Assembly (NCBI GenBank): GCA_964014735.1
Contig: CAXHBH010000009.1
Coordinates: forward strand, 1 to 49,958
Length of the DNA: 49,958 bases
Reading direction: 5' to 3'
Origin: UBA7446 sp964014735
GTDB lineage: Bacteria > Bacteroidota > Bacteroidia > Flavobacteriales > Flavobacteriaceae
Positions 1 through 7,131 of the stretch are shown here, piece by piece (positions within the stretch are counted from its first letter, which is position 1; each line of letters begins with the position of its first letter). The translations under genes were made by a program, and so were the position numbers. The notes beneath the pieces were generated by a model. The model saw nothing but the letters and a program-made list of their open reading frames with translations, was not told where the DNA came from and did no database searches.

Positions 1-360
1 ATCAGGCATTTTTTTAGAGTTTTTAGAAAATATGTCATTGAATTTTTTAGCTATTATTTAGCAAAAAGTATGGGAAGTTTAAAAAACCTCTGTTCTTTGA
101 ATTTATAAAAACCTAGTTTTTGTATTTTTTTAGCTATAAATAGGCAAAAAGCTCCTTTTTTAACAAAAAAAGCTCCTTTTTTTGATGTTTTTTTGTTAAA
201 ATACATTTTTTTAAATTCGGTGTTTTTAGCAAAACAAAGGAAGAAGAATAAATAAGAGAGTTTTGACCATTTTCGTCTAAAATCCAGTCAAAAACAGGCT
301 TTTTTTGGAGGTTTTGGAGGTTTTTTAAGCAAAAATTGATAAAATTGAGTTTTTATTATA
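1..360. repeat. AT-rich, poly-T intergenic DNA with short imperfect repeats
   Basis: No gene is visible here. The stretch is dominated by T and A runs. A motif of about 26 bp containing TTTTTTAGCTAT followed by GCAAAAAG occurs at about 41-67 and again, with a few changes, at about 124-150. AAAAAGCTCCTTTTTT is repeated in tandem at about 146-182, separated by AAC. TTTTGGAGG is repeated twice at about 303-326. A short AGCAAAA-like word recurs near 60, 143, 228 and 328. No open frame of useful length crosses the stretch. It may be real intergenic DNA or a poorly resolved contig end. Confidence 0.6.
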
Positions 361-362
361 GT

Positions 363-521
363 GATACTAGGCCTTTAATCTTCACAATTACGCCCAGAGA
401 TCCTAGCGTCACAGGCATCATTAAGCGTAAGTACTAAATCGCTGCCGCTGGGCGTTTTACAAACGGCTATAGCAACCGCTCACCTGAATATGCCAATTTG
501 ATTCGTGAAGCGGTGGATTAA
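363..521 (+). pseudogene. Possible 3' remnant of an unidentified gene
   Basis: Base composition changes from poly-T to protein-like sequence near 361. One frame reads as a plausible protein C-terminus, including the residues AGRFTNGYSNRSPEYANLIREAVD-like text split by nothing after 438, and ends at a TAA at 519-521. An in-frame stop at 435-437 interrupts it from the similarly protein-like ITPRDPSVTG segment upstream. There is no start codon or upstream body. I do not recognise the family. It could be the decayed end of a gene whose remainder is lost, or chance coding-like sequence at a contig edge. Confidence 0.25.
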
Positions 522-578
522 AATTTTGATTCAACACCAAAATTAGATCGTTTAACCAAGAAGTCCCACTGTCGTGAC

Positions 579-1088
579 TTAATCAAACAAAGCCTTTAGT
601 TCGGTAGCATCTTCCGGTTTGAGTTTACCTGCCAAAATAAGACTTAGTTGTCTGCGGCGTAAGGCGCCATCATAACGCTCTTGCTCAAGTGCCGTTTCAG
701 GCGCAAGGGGCGGTACCGCCACCGGCGTGCCGGCTTTACTCACTGCTACAAAAGTGTAAATGGCTTCGTTTACTTTTTCCTTAGCGCGCTTTTCTTGCTC
801 CTCTTTCCACACGTCTATAAATACCTCCATTGAAGTGCCAAAGGCACGAGACACCTTGGCTTCTAATGTAAGTACACACCCTAGGGGTACGGGTTTTCTA
901 AAGTGTACATGGTTTACTGAAGCGGTAACCACCACTTGCTCAGCGTGGCGCTCCGCTGCAATACAGGCTGCACGATCCATCCGTGCCAACAGCTCGCCGC
1001 CAAACAAATTATTAATAGGATTAGTATCAGAGGGTAGAACCAAGTCAGTCATAACCGTCTTGGAAGCACTAGGGTGTTTTGGTTCCAT
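579..1088 (-). CDS. Acyl-CoA thioesterase, hotdog fold (YciA/BACH type)
   Basis: Likely hydrolyses acyl-CoA to free acid and CoA in the cytoplasm. The family call rests on the hotdog signature: a conserved N-terminal TDLVLPSDTNPINNLFGGELL segment, where Asn and Asp residues of this region are catalytic in the family, followed by the VNHVHFRKPVPLG strand and the FGTSMEV segment. The open frame extends upstream only through a TTG codon that overlaps the preceding gene. The ATG at 1086-1088 lies five bases after that gene's stop and gives 169 residues, the usual length. It is probably cotranscribed with the SPOR gene upstream. The exact acyl chain preference cannot be read from the sequence. Confidence 0.88.
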   Translation of the reverse strand: MEPKHPSASKTVMTDLVLPSDTNPINNLFGGELLARMDRAACIAAERHAEQVVVTASVNHVHFRKPVPLGCVLTLEAKVSRAFGTSMEVFIDVWKEEQEKRAKEKVNEAIYTFVAVSKAGTPVAVPPLAPETALEQERYDGALRRRQLSLILAGKLKPEDATELKALFD

Positions 1089-1093
1089 GGGTG

Positions 1094-1999
1094 TTATTTT
1101 TTCAGTACCCAAACATCTAGGTAGTTGTCTTCCAAAATGCCTGCTTTGGCATTGTACGCTTCGCGCTGCGTAGCATAGGCAGCAAAAGATACTTGGTGAA
1201 ATCCACTAGTCGTTTTGGGCAGTCTTGCTGCCTGGTAATAGCCCTTACGCTTTAGGCTGCTTACAAGTCGTTCGGCATTGTTTTGGCTGCGGAAAGATCC
1301 GGCAATAACATGATAGTCAAGCGCAACCGTTTTGGACGCAATAATGCTTAGGGTTGGCAGTTCGCCAAGGTCATAAACAGCAGCTGCAGCTTGCTCACGT
1401 GCGCTTTCTCGTAGCGTTTGTTCTTGTTGCCACAAAAGTTCCGCTTGTTGGTCTTGCACATAGTTGGTGCCAAAAGCAACCAAGGCAATAATGCCTGCAG
1501 CTACCATGGCCTTACGCACAAAGGAACCTGATTGCTGTGGTTCTAAAGTGAATACAGGGGTGGGTGCTGCTTCGGCAGCACTACGTGAAATGGGCTGTGC
1601 GTCCAATTGTGGAAGCGCATAGCTTGCTGCCAAGAAATTCAATCCGTACTCGGCACTAAAAACCAGTTTCCCTTCAGAGTTGGTTTCGAAAGTACCCAAA
1701 GATGCGATATTGAGCTTTCTTCGCTGCACGCGTTCTTTCCAAGAAATGATTTGCTGGTGTATGTCCAATACAGCACGCTCATAAGAACACTGCTTTACAT
1801 TAGCCATATGTGATGCCAAAATACCGTCATTGGATTGTAGCTGTTCGTTAAACGATAATACTTTACGCGGCGGGAAGTACAACCCTAGGGCTGCATCAAA
1901 ATGTGCTTCTTTTTGCTCCACCAAAAAAGCACCAAAGCCCGGAAGGCTAACGCAATCGTGGCGATAAAGTAAGTATTTTATATGTGCTGCGAGCTCCAT
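1094..1999 (-). CDS. SPOR-domain protein with HU/CCDC81-like N-terminus and one membrane segment
   Basis: A 301-residue protein. Residues about 1-125 resemble the two HU-like CCDC81 domains found at the front of Bacteroidota SPOR proteins (VSLPGFGAFL near residues 17-26, IASLGTF near 98-104). One hydrophobic segment lies at about 161-178. A SPOR domain occupies about 226-301, beginning with YHVIAGSFRSQNNAERL. SPOR domains bind denuded peptidoglycan at division sites, so a cell envelope or division role is inferred. The ATG at 1997-1999 was chosen because the longer frame would run through the divergent intergenic region and the domain starts here. A TAnnTTTG box sits four bases upstream. Confidence 0.85.
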   Translation of the reverse strand: MELAAHIKYLLYRHDCVSLPGFGAFLVEQKEAHFDAALGLYFPPRKVLSFNEQLQSNDGILASHMANVKQCSYERAVLDIHQQIISWKERVQRRKLNIASLGTFETNSEGKLVFSAEYGLNFLAASYALPQLDAQPISRSAAEAAPTPVFTLEPQQSGSFVRKAMVAAGIIALVAFGTNYVQDQQAELLWQQEQTLRESAREQAAAAVYDLGELPTLSIIASKTVALDYHVIAGSFRSQNNAERLVSSLKRKGYYQAARLPKTTSGFHQVSFAAYATQREAYNAKAGILEDNYLDVWVLKK

Positions 2000-2003
2000 A
2001 AGA

Positions 2004-2011
2004 CAAATGTA
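2004..2011 (-). promoter_or_regulatory. Candidate -7 box (TACATTTG) of the SPOR gene
   Basis: Matches the Bacteroidota -7 consensus TAnnTTTG exactly and ends four bases before the ATG at 1999. Transcription would therefore begin at or very near the start codon. No clear -33 TTG is present at the expected spacing. Confidence 0.45.
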
Positions 2012-2069
2012 CATTTTTTGGTGGATTTTAAAAACGATTGACTTTTGTAATTTAGTATTGCCAAATCTT

Positions 2070-2716
2070 ATGAAAACATCCGAGCTTATGCCACCCTTGT
2101 ACTGCCCAAACTTCCCAAGTGGCTGCCGCACCGCCCGAAAACTGAACCCCCATTTTGGTAGTGCTGAAGCTTTTTTTCAGCGCATTGGCCGTGAAAACAC
2201 CAAATCGTTCAACAGCGTTACTACTGTATTTAAAAGTGCTCAGGCTAGGCAAGTTTGGGATGCAGCAAAGAAAGAAGTAGCAAGAATTAAACAACATAAC
2301 ATTTCATGGGTGGCGTGTAGCGACACTGGAATTCCCATTTCATTAAACCTCTGCCCAGATGCGCCACTTGTGCTTTTTGGCAGTGGCCAAGCCTTTCCAA
2401 ATACCACTCGCGTGATTAGCATTGTAGGCACTAGGTTACCATCGCCTAATGGCAAGGCATTTGTACGCCAGCTTGTGGAAACACTTGCGCCCTATCAACC
2501 TATTATTGTGTCTGGGTTTGCCTATGGTATTGATATCACAGCACAACTAGCAGCCGTTGAAAATTACCTTACTACCTACGGCTGTTTGGTGCATGGCGTT
2601 TTGAATTATTGTCCTAGAGAACATCAAAAACAACGAAAAAAAATAGACCAGCAAGGCGGTTTCTTAAACGGGGTGTGGTGATGGCGCAAGCCGGCAAATT
2701 GTTTAAGCTTTTGTAG
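2070..2716 (+). pseudogene. dprA: dprA (DNA-processing protein A) with internal deletion
   Basis: DprA loads RecA on single-stranded DNA during natural transformation. The frame from ATG 2070 is clearly DprA-like: a helix-hairpin-type N-terminus (TARKLNPHFGSAEAFF), then the Rossmann core with ISIVGTRLPSPNG and IVSGFAYGIDI, then HGVLNYCPREH and QQGGFL. It stops at 2679-2681, just where the family continues with the RNR, SGSL and VFAVPG motifs; those, roughly 120-150 residues, are absent. A shifted frame immediately after the break reads GVVMAQAGKLFKLL and stops at 2714-2716, which resembles the extreme C-terminus of DprA. This points to an internal deletion joined out of frame, leaving a non-functional gene. 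An assembly error at this spot is the alternative. Confidence 0.78.
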
Positions 2717-3683
2717 TATAACCTAGATTCTTACGCACGCGCTGTAGCACTTCTTGAGCAATGCCCCGAGCCTTAACAGCCCCTTTTTGAAGCTGGGCTT
2801 CAAGAACTTCTGGATTTGCCATAAAGTCATGAAATTTTGTCCTAGCATCTGAGAAACGTTCAAGTATGGCTTCGTAAAGTGCCTGCTTAGCATGGCCATA
2901 CCCAAAGCCACCTGATTCATAGTTTTTTTGCATTGCAACTACCTCCGCGGGTTGAGCAATTAGAGAGTAGAGTGCAAAAACGGTACAACTGTCTGGATTT
3001 TTTGGGGCTTCTAAAGGCGTACTGTCCGTAGCAATACCCATCACTTGCTTACGCAATTTTTTCTCAGGCAAAAATATATTTATGGTATTGTTTTTTGACT
3101 TGCTCATTTTGACGCCATCAGTGCCTAAGACATATTGTGAGTTCTCTTGTAGCTTGGCTTCAGGTAAAACAAAAGTTTCTCCAAAAGCAGCGTGAAAGCG
3201 ACTGGCAACATCACGTGTCATTTCCAAGTGTTGTAATTGGTCTTTACCCACTGGTACCCAGTTGGCATCATATAATAATATGTCTGCTGCCATCAGCATG
3301 GGATACGTGAAAAGCCCTGCATTGACATCTTCCAGTCTGTTGGACTTGTCCTTAAAAGAGTGTGCCAATGACAAACGACTATATGGGAATGAGCAGTTTA
3401 AATACCACGCGAGCTCAGTTACTTCAGGCACGTCTGATTGGCGGTAAAAACAAGTACTGTTCGGGTCTAGTCCACAGGCCAGCCAAGCAGCTGCCGTTTT
3501 ATGGGTATTGGCTTTTAGTTCTGACGCATCTTTAATTTGCGTTAGGGAATGCATATCCGCAATAAACAGAAAGGCTTCATCATTTGATTGCTCTGCCATA
3601 TCTATCGCAGGAATTATGGCTCCTAAAAGGTTGCCTAAGTGTGGTGTTCCTGTACTTTGAATTCCGGTGAGGATACGTGCCAT
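2703..3683 (-). CDS. trpS: Tryptophan-tRNA ligase
   Basis: Charges tRNA-Trp with tryptophan in the cytoplasm. At 326 residues it has the normal size for this class I synthetase. The HIGH-type motif appears as TPHLGN at residues 13-18 and the KMSKS loop at 192-196. The tryptophan-site region MLMAADILLY (129-138) and GKDQLQHLEMTRDVA are typical of TrpRS. Its 3' end overlaps the last 14 bases of the decayed dprA on the opposite strand, and it diverges from plsC. The start ATG at 3681-3683 directly precedes the conserved ARILTGIQSTG segment. Confidence 0.97.
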   Translation of the reverse strand: MARILTGIQSTGTPHLGNLLGAIIPAIDMAEQSNDEAFLFIADMHSLTQIKDASELKANTHKTAAAWLACGLDPNSTCFYRQSDVPEVTELAWYLNCSFPYSRLSLAHSFKDKSNRLEDVNAGLFTYPMLMAADILLYDANWVPVGKDQLQHLEMTRDVASRFHAAFGETFVLPEAKLQENSQYVLGTDGVKMSKSKNNTINIFLPEKKLRKQVMGIATDSTPLEAPKNPDSCTVFALYSLIAQPAEVVAMQKNYESGGFGYGHAKQALYEAILERFSDARTKFHDFMANPEVLEAQLQKGAVKARGIAQEVLQRVRKNLGYTTKA

Positions 3684-3699
3684 AGGTATTGTGTATGTA

Positions 3700-3707
3700 C
3701 AAAAATA
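3700..3707 (-). promoter_or_regulatory. Candidate -7 box (TATTTTTG) of trpS
   Basis: Exact TAnnTTTG match reading toward trpS, 16 bases before its ATG. A TTG lies upstream at 3723-3725, but the spacer of 15 is shorter than the usual 17-19. It lies back to back with the plsC box at 3730-3737 in the divergent intergenic region. Confidence 0.5.
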
Positions 3708-3729
3708 ATGGATTTAAGCCATCAATTGC

Positions 3730-3737
3730 TACTTTTG
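3730..3737 (+). promoter_or_regulatory. Candidate -7 box (TACTTTTG) of plsC
   Basis: Exact TAnnTTTG match ending five bases before the ATG at 3743, implying a leaderless or nearly leaderless transcript. It also argues for the 3743 start over the longer frame, because the longer frame would put the box inside the gene. Confidence 0.45.
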
Positions 3738-3742
3738 ACGAC

Positions 3743-4498
3743 ATGCTTTATATCCGCATCATCCTTTTAGGGCTTTGGAATGCTTGGTTTTACATCCTTT
3801 CTACGGTTGGTATTACGCTGTGTTTTCCGCTGTTATTAATCTGTTTGCTTAGAGAAAAATGGTACCGTGGCATTTATTTTTTTGCCCGTTATTTTTGGTC
3901 GCCGTTTATCCTGTATGGGATGGGGTTTATTCCGCTTGTACGGCATAAGTCAAAAATTGATTACAATAAAAAATACGTGTTTGTTGCCAATCATTTGAGT
4001 ATGATTGACATTATGATGGTTTTTATGACCATTAAAAAACCTGCTGTTTTTATAGGAAAATCGGAGCTTGATCGCTTACCAATCTTTGCAACCATCTACA
4101 AAAGGGCTGCTATTTTGGTAGATCGTGACAGTGCTTCGAGCAGAAAAAGTGTATACTTTCAGGCCAAACGAAAGTTAGATGTTGGATTTAATATCATGCT
4201 CTACCCTGAAGGCCTAGTGCCTGAGCCAGAAGTATTTTTAGCTCCTTTTAAGAATGGAGCTTTCAGCCTCGCAATTGAGCATCAAATTCCAATAGTCCCC
4301 ATCACACTGCCAGACTGCAAAAGGCGTTTTCCTTTTCAGTTTTCATTTAAATATTGGGTAGGCAAACCAGGGATTGTAAGAGCAAACGTACATGCGCCTA
4401 TTGAAACAAAAGGGTTGACAAAAAATGACATGCCTGCACTTAAAAAAAGGGTATATAATTTTATGGCTGAAAAACTTAAAGAGGAAGGTTACAAATAG
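3743..4498 (+). CDS. plsC: 1-acyl-sn-glycerol-3-phosphate acyltransferase (PlsC family)
   Basis: Transfers a second acyl chain to lysophosphatidate to make phosphatidate at the inner face of the cytoplasmic membrane. The 251-residue product starts with a hydrophobic stretch (about 5-35). The catalytic NHxxxxD box is NHLSMID at 83-89. The second substrate motif is YPEGLVPEPE from residue 154, where most relatives have FPEGTRS; this is a noticeable variation. The frame is open further upstream through a TTG and an ATG, but the ATG at 3743 begins the membrane segment and follows a -7 box. It converges on recA, whose stop lies two bases away. Confidence 0.88.
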   Translation: MLYIRIILLGLWNAWFYILSTVGITLCFPLLLICLLREKWYRGIYFFARYFWSPFILYGMGFIPLVRHKSKIDYNKKYVFVANHLSMIDIMMVFMTIKKPAVFIGKSELDRLPIFATIYKRAAILVDRDSASSRKSVYFQAKRKLDVGFNIMLYPEGLVPEPEVFLAPFKNGAFSLAIEHQIPIVPITLPDCKRRFPFQFSFKYWVGKPGIVRANVHAPIETKGLTKNDMPALKKRVYNFMAEKLKEEGYK

Positions 4499-4500
4499 TG

Positions 4501-5505
4501 TTATTCTGCTGCAGCTACGATGTCTTTAATCTTGCCTTCAATTTCTTCAGCAAGTTCTGGATTATCATCCAAAAGTGTTTTTACCGCGTCTCTACCCTGT
4601 CCTAGTTTGGTGTCGCCATAACTAAACCATGAGCCGCTCTTTTTGATTATTTCTGCCTCTACACCGATGTCTAGCAATTCCCCTATACGTGAAATACCTT
4701 GTCCATACATAATGTCAAACTCAACCGTTTTGAAAGGAGGTGCAACTTTGTTCTTTACAACTTTAACGCGAGTCTTATTTCCCATTACTGAGCCTGCGCT
4801 GTCTTTAATTTGAGTAGACCTCCTTATATCCAAACGAACCGATGCGTAAAACTTCAACGCATTTCCACCCGTAGTGGTTTCTGGGTTTCCAAACATAACA
4901 CCAATTTTTTCACGCAATTGATTGATAAAAATAACGGTGCATTTTGTTTTGCTGATAGATGCTGTTAATTTTCGCAAGGCCTGTGACATAAGGCGTGCAT
5001 GTAATCCCATTTTAGAGTCACCCATTTCGCCTTCTATTTCACTTTTTGGTGTAAGTGCGGCAACGGAATCCACAACAACAATATCAACCGCCCCCGAACG
5101 GATTAAATTATCGGTAATTTCCAAAGCTTGTTCTCCATGATCGGGTTGTGAGATGATAAGGTCATCTATTTGAATACCTAAGCTTTTGGCATAGTAACGG
5201 TCAAAAGCATGTTCAGCATCAATAAATGCAGCAATTCCGCCTCCCTTTTGGCATTCGGCTATTGCGTGTAGTGTTAGGGTGGTCTTACCAGATGATTCTG
5301 GTCCATAGATCTCAACAACTCTGCCGCGAGGATAGCCTCCAACGCCAAGGGCAACGTCTAGGCCTATAGAGCCAGAAGAAATGGCTTCTATATGCTCCGT
5401 AACACTATCTCCCATTTTCATGACGGTGCCTTTTCCATAGGCTTTGTCAAGTTTGTCTAGTGTTAATTGTAATGCTTTTAATTTGGCTTCTTTTTCGTTA
5501 CTCAT
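4501..5505 (-). CDS. recA: Recombinase RecA
   Basis: ATP-dependent strand exchange protein of homologous recombination and the SOS co-protease. The 334-residue product has Walker A GPESSGKT at residues 68-75, the FIDAEHAFD segment, Walker B IVVVDSVAALTP, the L2-type loop INQLREKIGVMFGNPETTTGGNALKFYASVR in overlapping pieces, and the expected C-terminal domain. The open frame extends 46 codons upstream, but those residues are not RecA-like, and the ATG at 5503-5505 starts the standard N-terminus. A TACTTTAG box (5528-5535, minus strand) is a weak -7 candidate. No SOS box of the Gram-negative type is evident. Confidence 0.97.
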   Translation of the reverse strand: MSNEKEAKLKALQLTLDKLDKAYGKGTVMKMGDSVTEHIEAISSGSIGLDVALGVGGYPRGRVVEIYGPESSGKTTLTLHAIAECQKGGGIAAFIDAEHAFDRYYAKSLGIQIDDLIISQPDHGEQALEITDNLIRSGAVDIVVVDSVAALTPKSEIEGEMGDSKMGLHARLMSQALRKLTASISKTKCTVIFINQLREKIGVMFGNPETTTGGNALKFYASVRLDIRRSTQIKDSAGSVMGNKTRVKVVKNKVAPPFKTVEFDIMYGQGISRIGELLDIGVEAEIIKKSGSWFSYGDTKLGQGRDAVKTLLDDNPELAEEIEGKIKDIVAAAE

Positions 5506-5581
5506 GCTTGATGTTTTAGCGCTGATGCTAAAGTACAATTTTTCCGATTGTCTGTGTTTTTTCTGACGATATTTAATTTGA

Positions 5582-5589
5582 TATCTTTG
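5582..5589 (+). promoter_or_regulatory. Candidate -7 box (TATCTTTG) of the trhO-gldH-PBP operon
   Basis: Exact TAnnTTTG match 25 bases before the trhO ATG. No TTG is found at the usual -33 spacing. It lies in the short divergent region between recA and trhO. Confidence 0.5.
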
Positions 5590-5614
5590 TCGCAAAACCT
5601 TAATTCTGTATAGC

Positions 5615-6652
5615 ATGCAACTGTACAATACATTAAGCGCCAAAGAACGCGCTGCCCTAATTGACCAGGCGGGAGAAGAACGGTTAACGATGTCCTTTTA
5701 TGCTTACTCCCATATCCGAAATCCTTCGTTGTTTAGAGATCAACTGTTTCTCAACTGGGATAAATTAGGTGTCCTAGGAAGAATCTATGTTGCTCACGAG
5801 GGAATAAACGCTCAACTTTCAGTTCCTGCGCCATGCTTTAGTGCATTTAAAAATCATTTGGACACCATCAGTTTTTTGAATGGTGTTCGCCTAAACATTG
5901 CTATCGAACAAGACAATAAATCATTTCTAAAGCTTAAAATAAAAGTTCGTGATAAGATTGTTGCCGATGGACTGGACGATGACACGTTTGATGTAACAAA
6001 TAAGGGAGTGCACCTCAGCGCTGCAGAATTTAATTTGCTCACTAACGAAGAGGACACTATTGTGGTAGACATGCGCAATCATTATGAAAGTGAAATTGGA
6101 CATTTTGAAGGTGCCATTACACCCGATGTTGATACCTTCCGTGACTCGCTACCCATCATCGAAAAAGACCTGTCAGCACACAAGTCAGACAAAAATTTAG
6201 TGATGTATTGTACTGGAGGTATCCGCTGTGAAAAAGCAAGTGCCTATTTCAAACACAAGGGGTTTGAACGGGTATACCAACTTGAAGGCGGTATCATTGA
6301 ATATGCGCGACAAATAAAAAATCAAGGCTTGGACAACAAGTTTATTGGAAAGAATTTTGTTTTTGACGAGCGTAGAAGTGAGGCAATTTCTGATGATATT
6401 ATTGCCGGTTGTCACCAATGCGGTGCGCCCTGTGATACCCATGTCAACTGTGCAAACGAAGCTTGCCATTTACTTTTTATACAATGTCCAACATGTGCTG
6501 AAAAATATAATGATTGTTGTTCAGGCAGTTGTACGTCAATTGTAGCTTTGCCCGAAGACAAACAAAAAAAGCTCAGAAAAGGGACACACAACAGTAATAA
6601 AATATTCAGAAAAGGGCGCGCCCATCACTTAAATAGCTTAAATCCGTCGTGA
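5615..6652 (+). CDS. trhO: tRNA uridine(34) hydroxylase TrhO, rhodanese-domain (YceA family)
   Basis: Hydroxylates C5 of the wobble uridine in tRNA, a prephenate-independent route to ho5U. The product is 345 residues. It has the N-terminal acylphosphatase-like part with the conserved VAHEGINAQLS (59-69), then a rhodanese domain with the catalytic loop YCTGGIRCE, active cysteine at residue 199. A C-terminal cysteine-rich segment (CHQCGAPC, CPTCAEKY, CCSGSC) looks metal-binding and is usual for the family. The GTG of gldH overlaps the stop codon by four bases, so translation is probably coupled. Confidence 0.93.
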   Translation: MQLYNTLSAKERAALIDQAGEERLTMSFYAYSHIRNPSLFRDQLFLNWDKLGVLGRIYVAHEGINAQLSVPAPCFSAFKNHLDTISFLNGVRLNIAIEQDNKSFLKLKIKVRDKIVADGLDDDTFDVTNKGVHLSAAEFNLLTNEEDTIVVDMRNHYESEIGHFEGAITPDVDTFRDSLPIIEKDLSAHKSDKNLVMYCTGGIRCEKASAYFKHKGFERVYQLEGGIIEYARQIKNQGLDNKFIGKNFVFDERRSEAISDDIIAGCHQCGAPCDTHVNCANEACHLLFIQCPTCAEKYNDCCSGSCTSIVALPEDKQKKLRKGTHNSNKIFRKGRAHHLNSLNPS

Positions 6653-7131
6653 AGAAATCTTTTACCCTTCTTGTTTTTTGTGCGTTGATAAGCAGTTGTG
6701 ATAACTCGAGTGAGCTCATTTTTAAGGAGATTTCAAGCAAAGGGTGGGCAAAAAACCAATGGGAAACATTTCGTTATAAAAATCGATTATTAAAAAAAGA
6801 GGCTTCGCTGTACTGGATACTTCGCCATGATAATGAATACCCGTATGCAAACATTTTCTTTATCGCTGAATTGACAACACCAAAGGGCAAAAAGCATTAC
6901 GACACCCTTAATTACACGTTGGCTAACGCAGATGGCAGTTGGGTGGGTACCGGAGTGTATTTACACGAACTAAGACTTCCTTATATGGAACGATTCTTGT
7001 TTGAAGAAACAGGAAATTATTTGTTTAGACTACGCCCTTCCGTTCGCCCCAATGACAGTATTGTTGCAGATAGCTTACTTGTGGGGATACACCAAATTGG
7101 TCTAGAAATAAGGAAAGATTCAAATGAGTAG
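6649..7131 (+). CDS. gldH: Gliding motility lipoprotein GldH
   Basis: GldH is a small lipoprotein required for gliding in Flavobacterium; its exact mechanical role is unknown. The 160-residue product has a short signal peptide ending in a lipobox LISSC with the lipidated cysteine at 17. The rest matches the family pattern: an extended beta-rich domain with YPYANIFF and YLHELRLP. The start is a GTG that overlaps the trhO stop (GTGA). It overlaps the following penicillin-binding protein gene by eight bases, an arrangement seen in many Flavobacteriaceae. The presence of gldH supports a gliding or T9SS-equipped cell. Confidence 0.9.
   Translation: MKKSFTLLVFCALISSCDNSSELIFKEISSKGWAKNQWETFRYKNRLLKKEASLYWILRHDNEYPYANIFFIAELTTPKGKKHYDTLNYTLANADGSWVGTGVYLHELRLPYMERFLFEETGNYLFRLRPSVRPNDSIVADSLLVGIHQIGLEIRKDSNE

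Noticed and set aside
1089..1112. Upstream TTG start for the thioesterase
   Set aside because: It overlaps the end of the SPOR gene and adds eight residues not needed by the hotdog domain; the ATG at 1086-1088 is better.
760..1173. Plus-strand open frame opposite the thioesterase
   Set aside because: It is antisense to a clear gene and has no recognisable domain.
5506..5614. LexA-type SOS operator upstream of recA
   Set aside because: No CTGT-N8-ACAG or other clear dyad was found; only a weak -7-like TACTTTAG.
5506..5643. N-terminal extension of recA by 46 codons
   Set aside because: The extra residues are basic, not RecA-like, and would run through the divergent promoter region into trhO.
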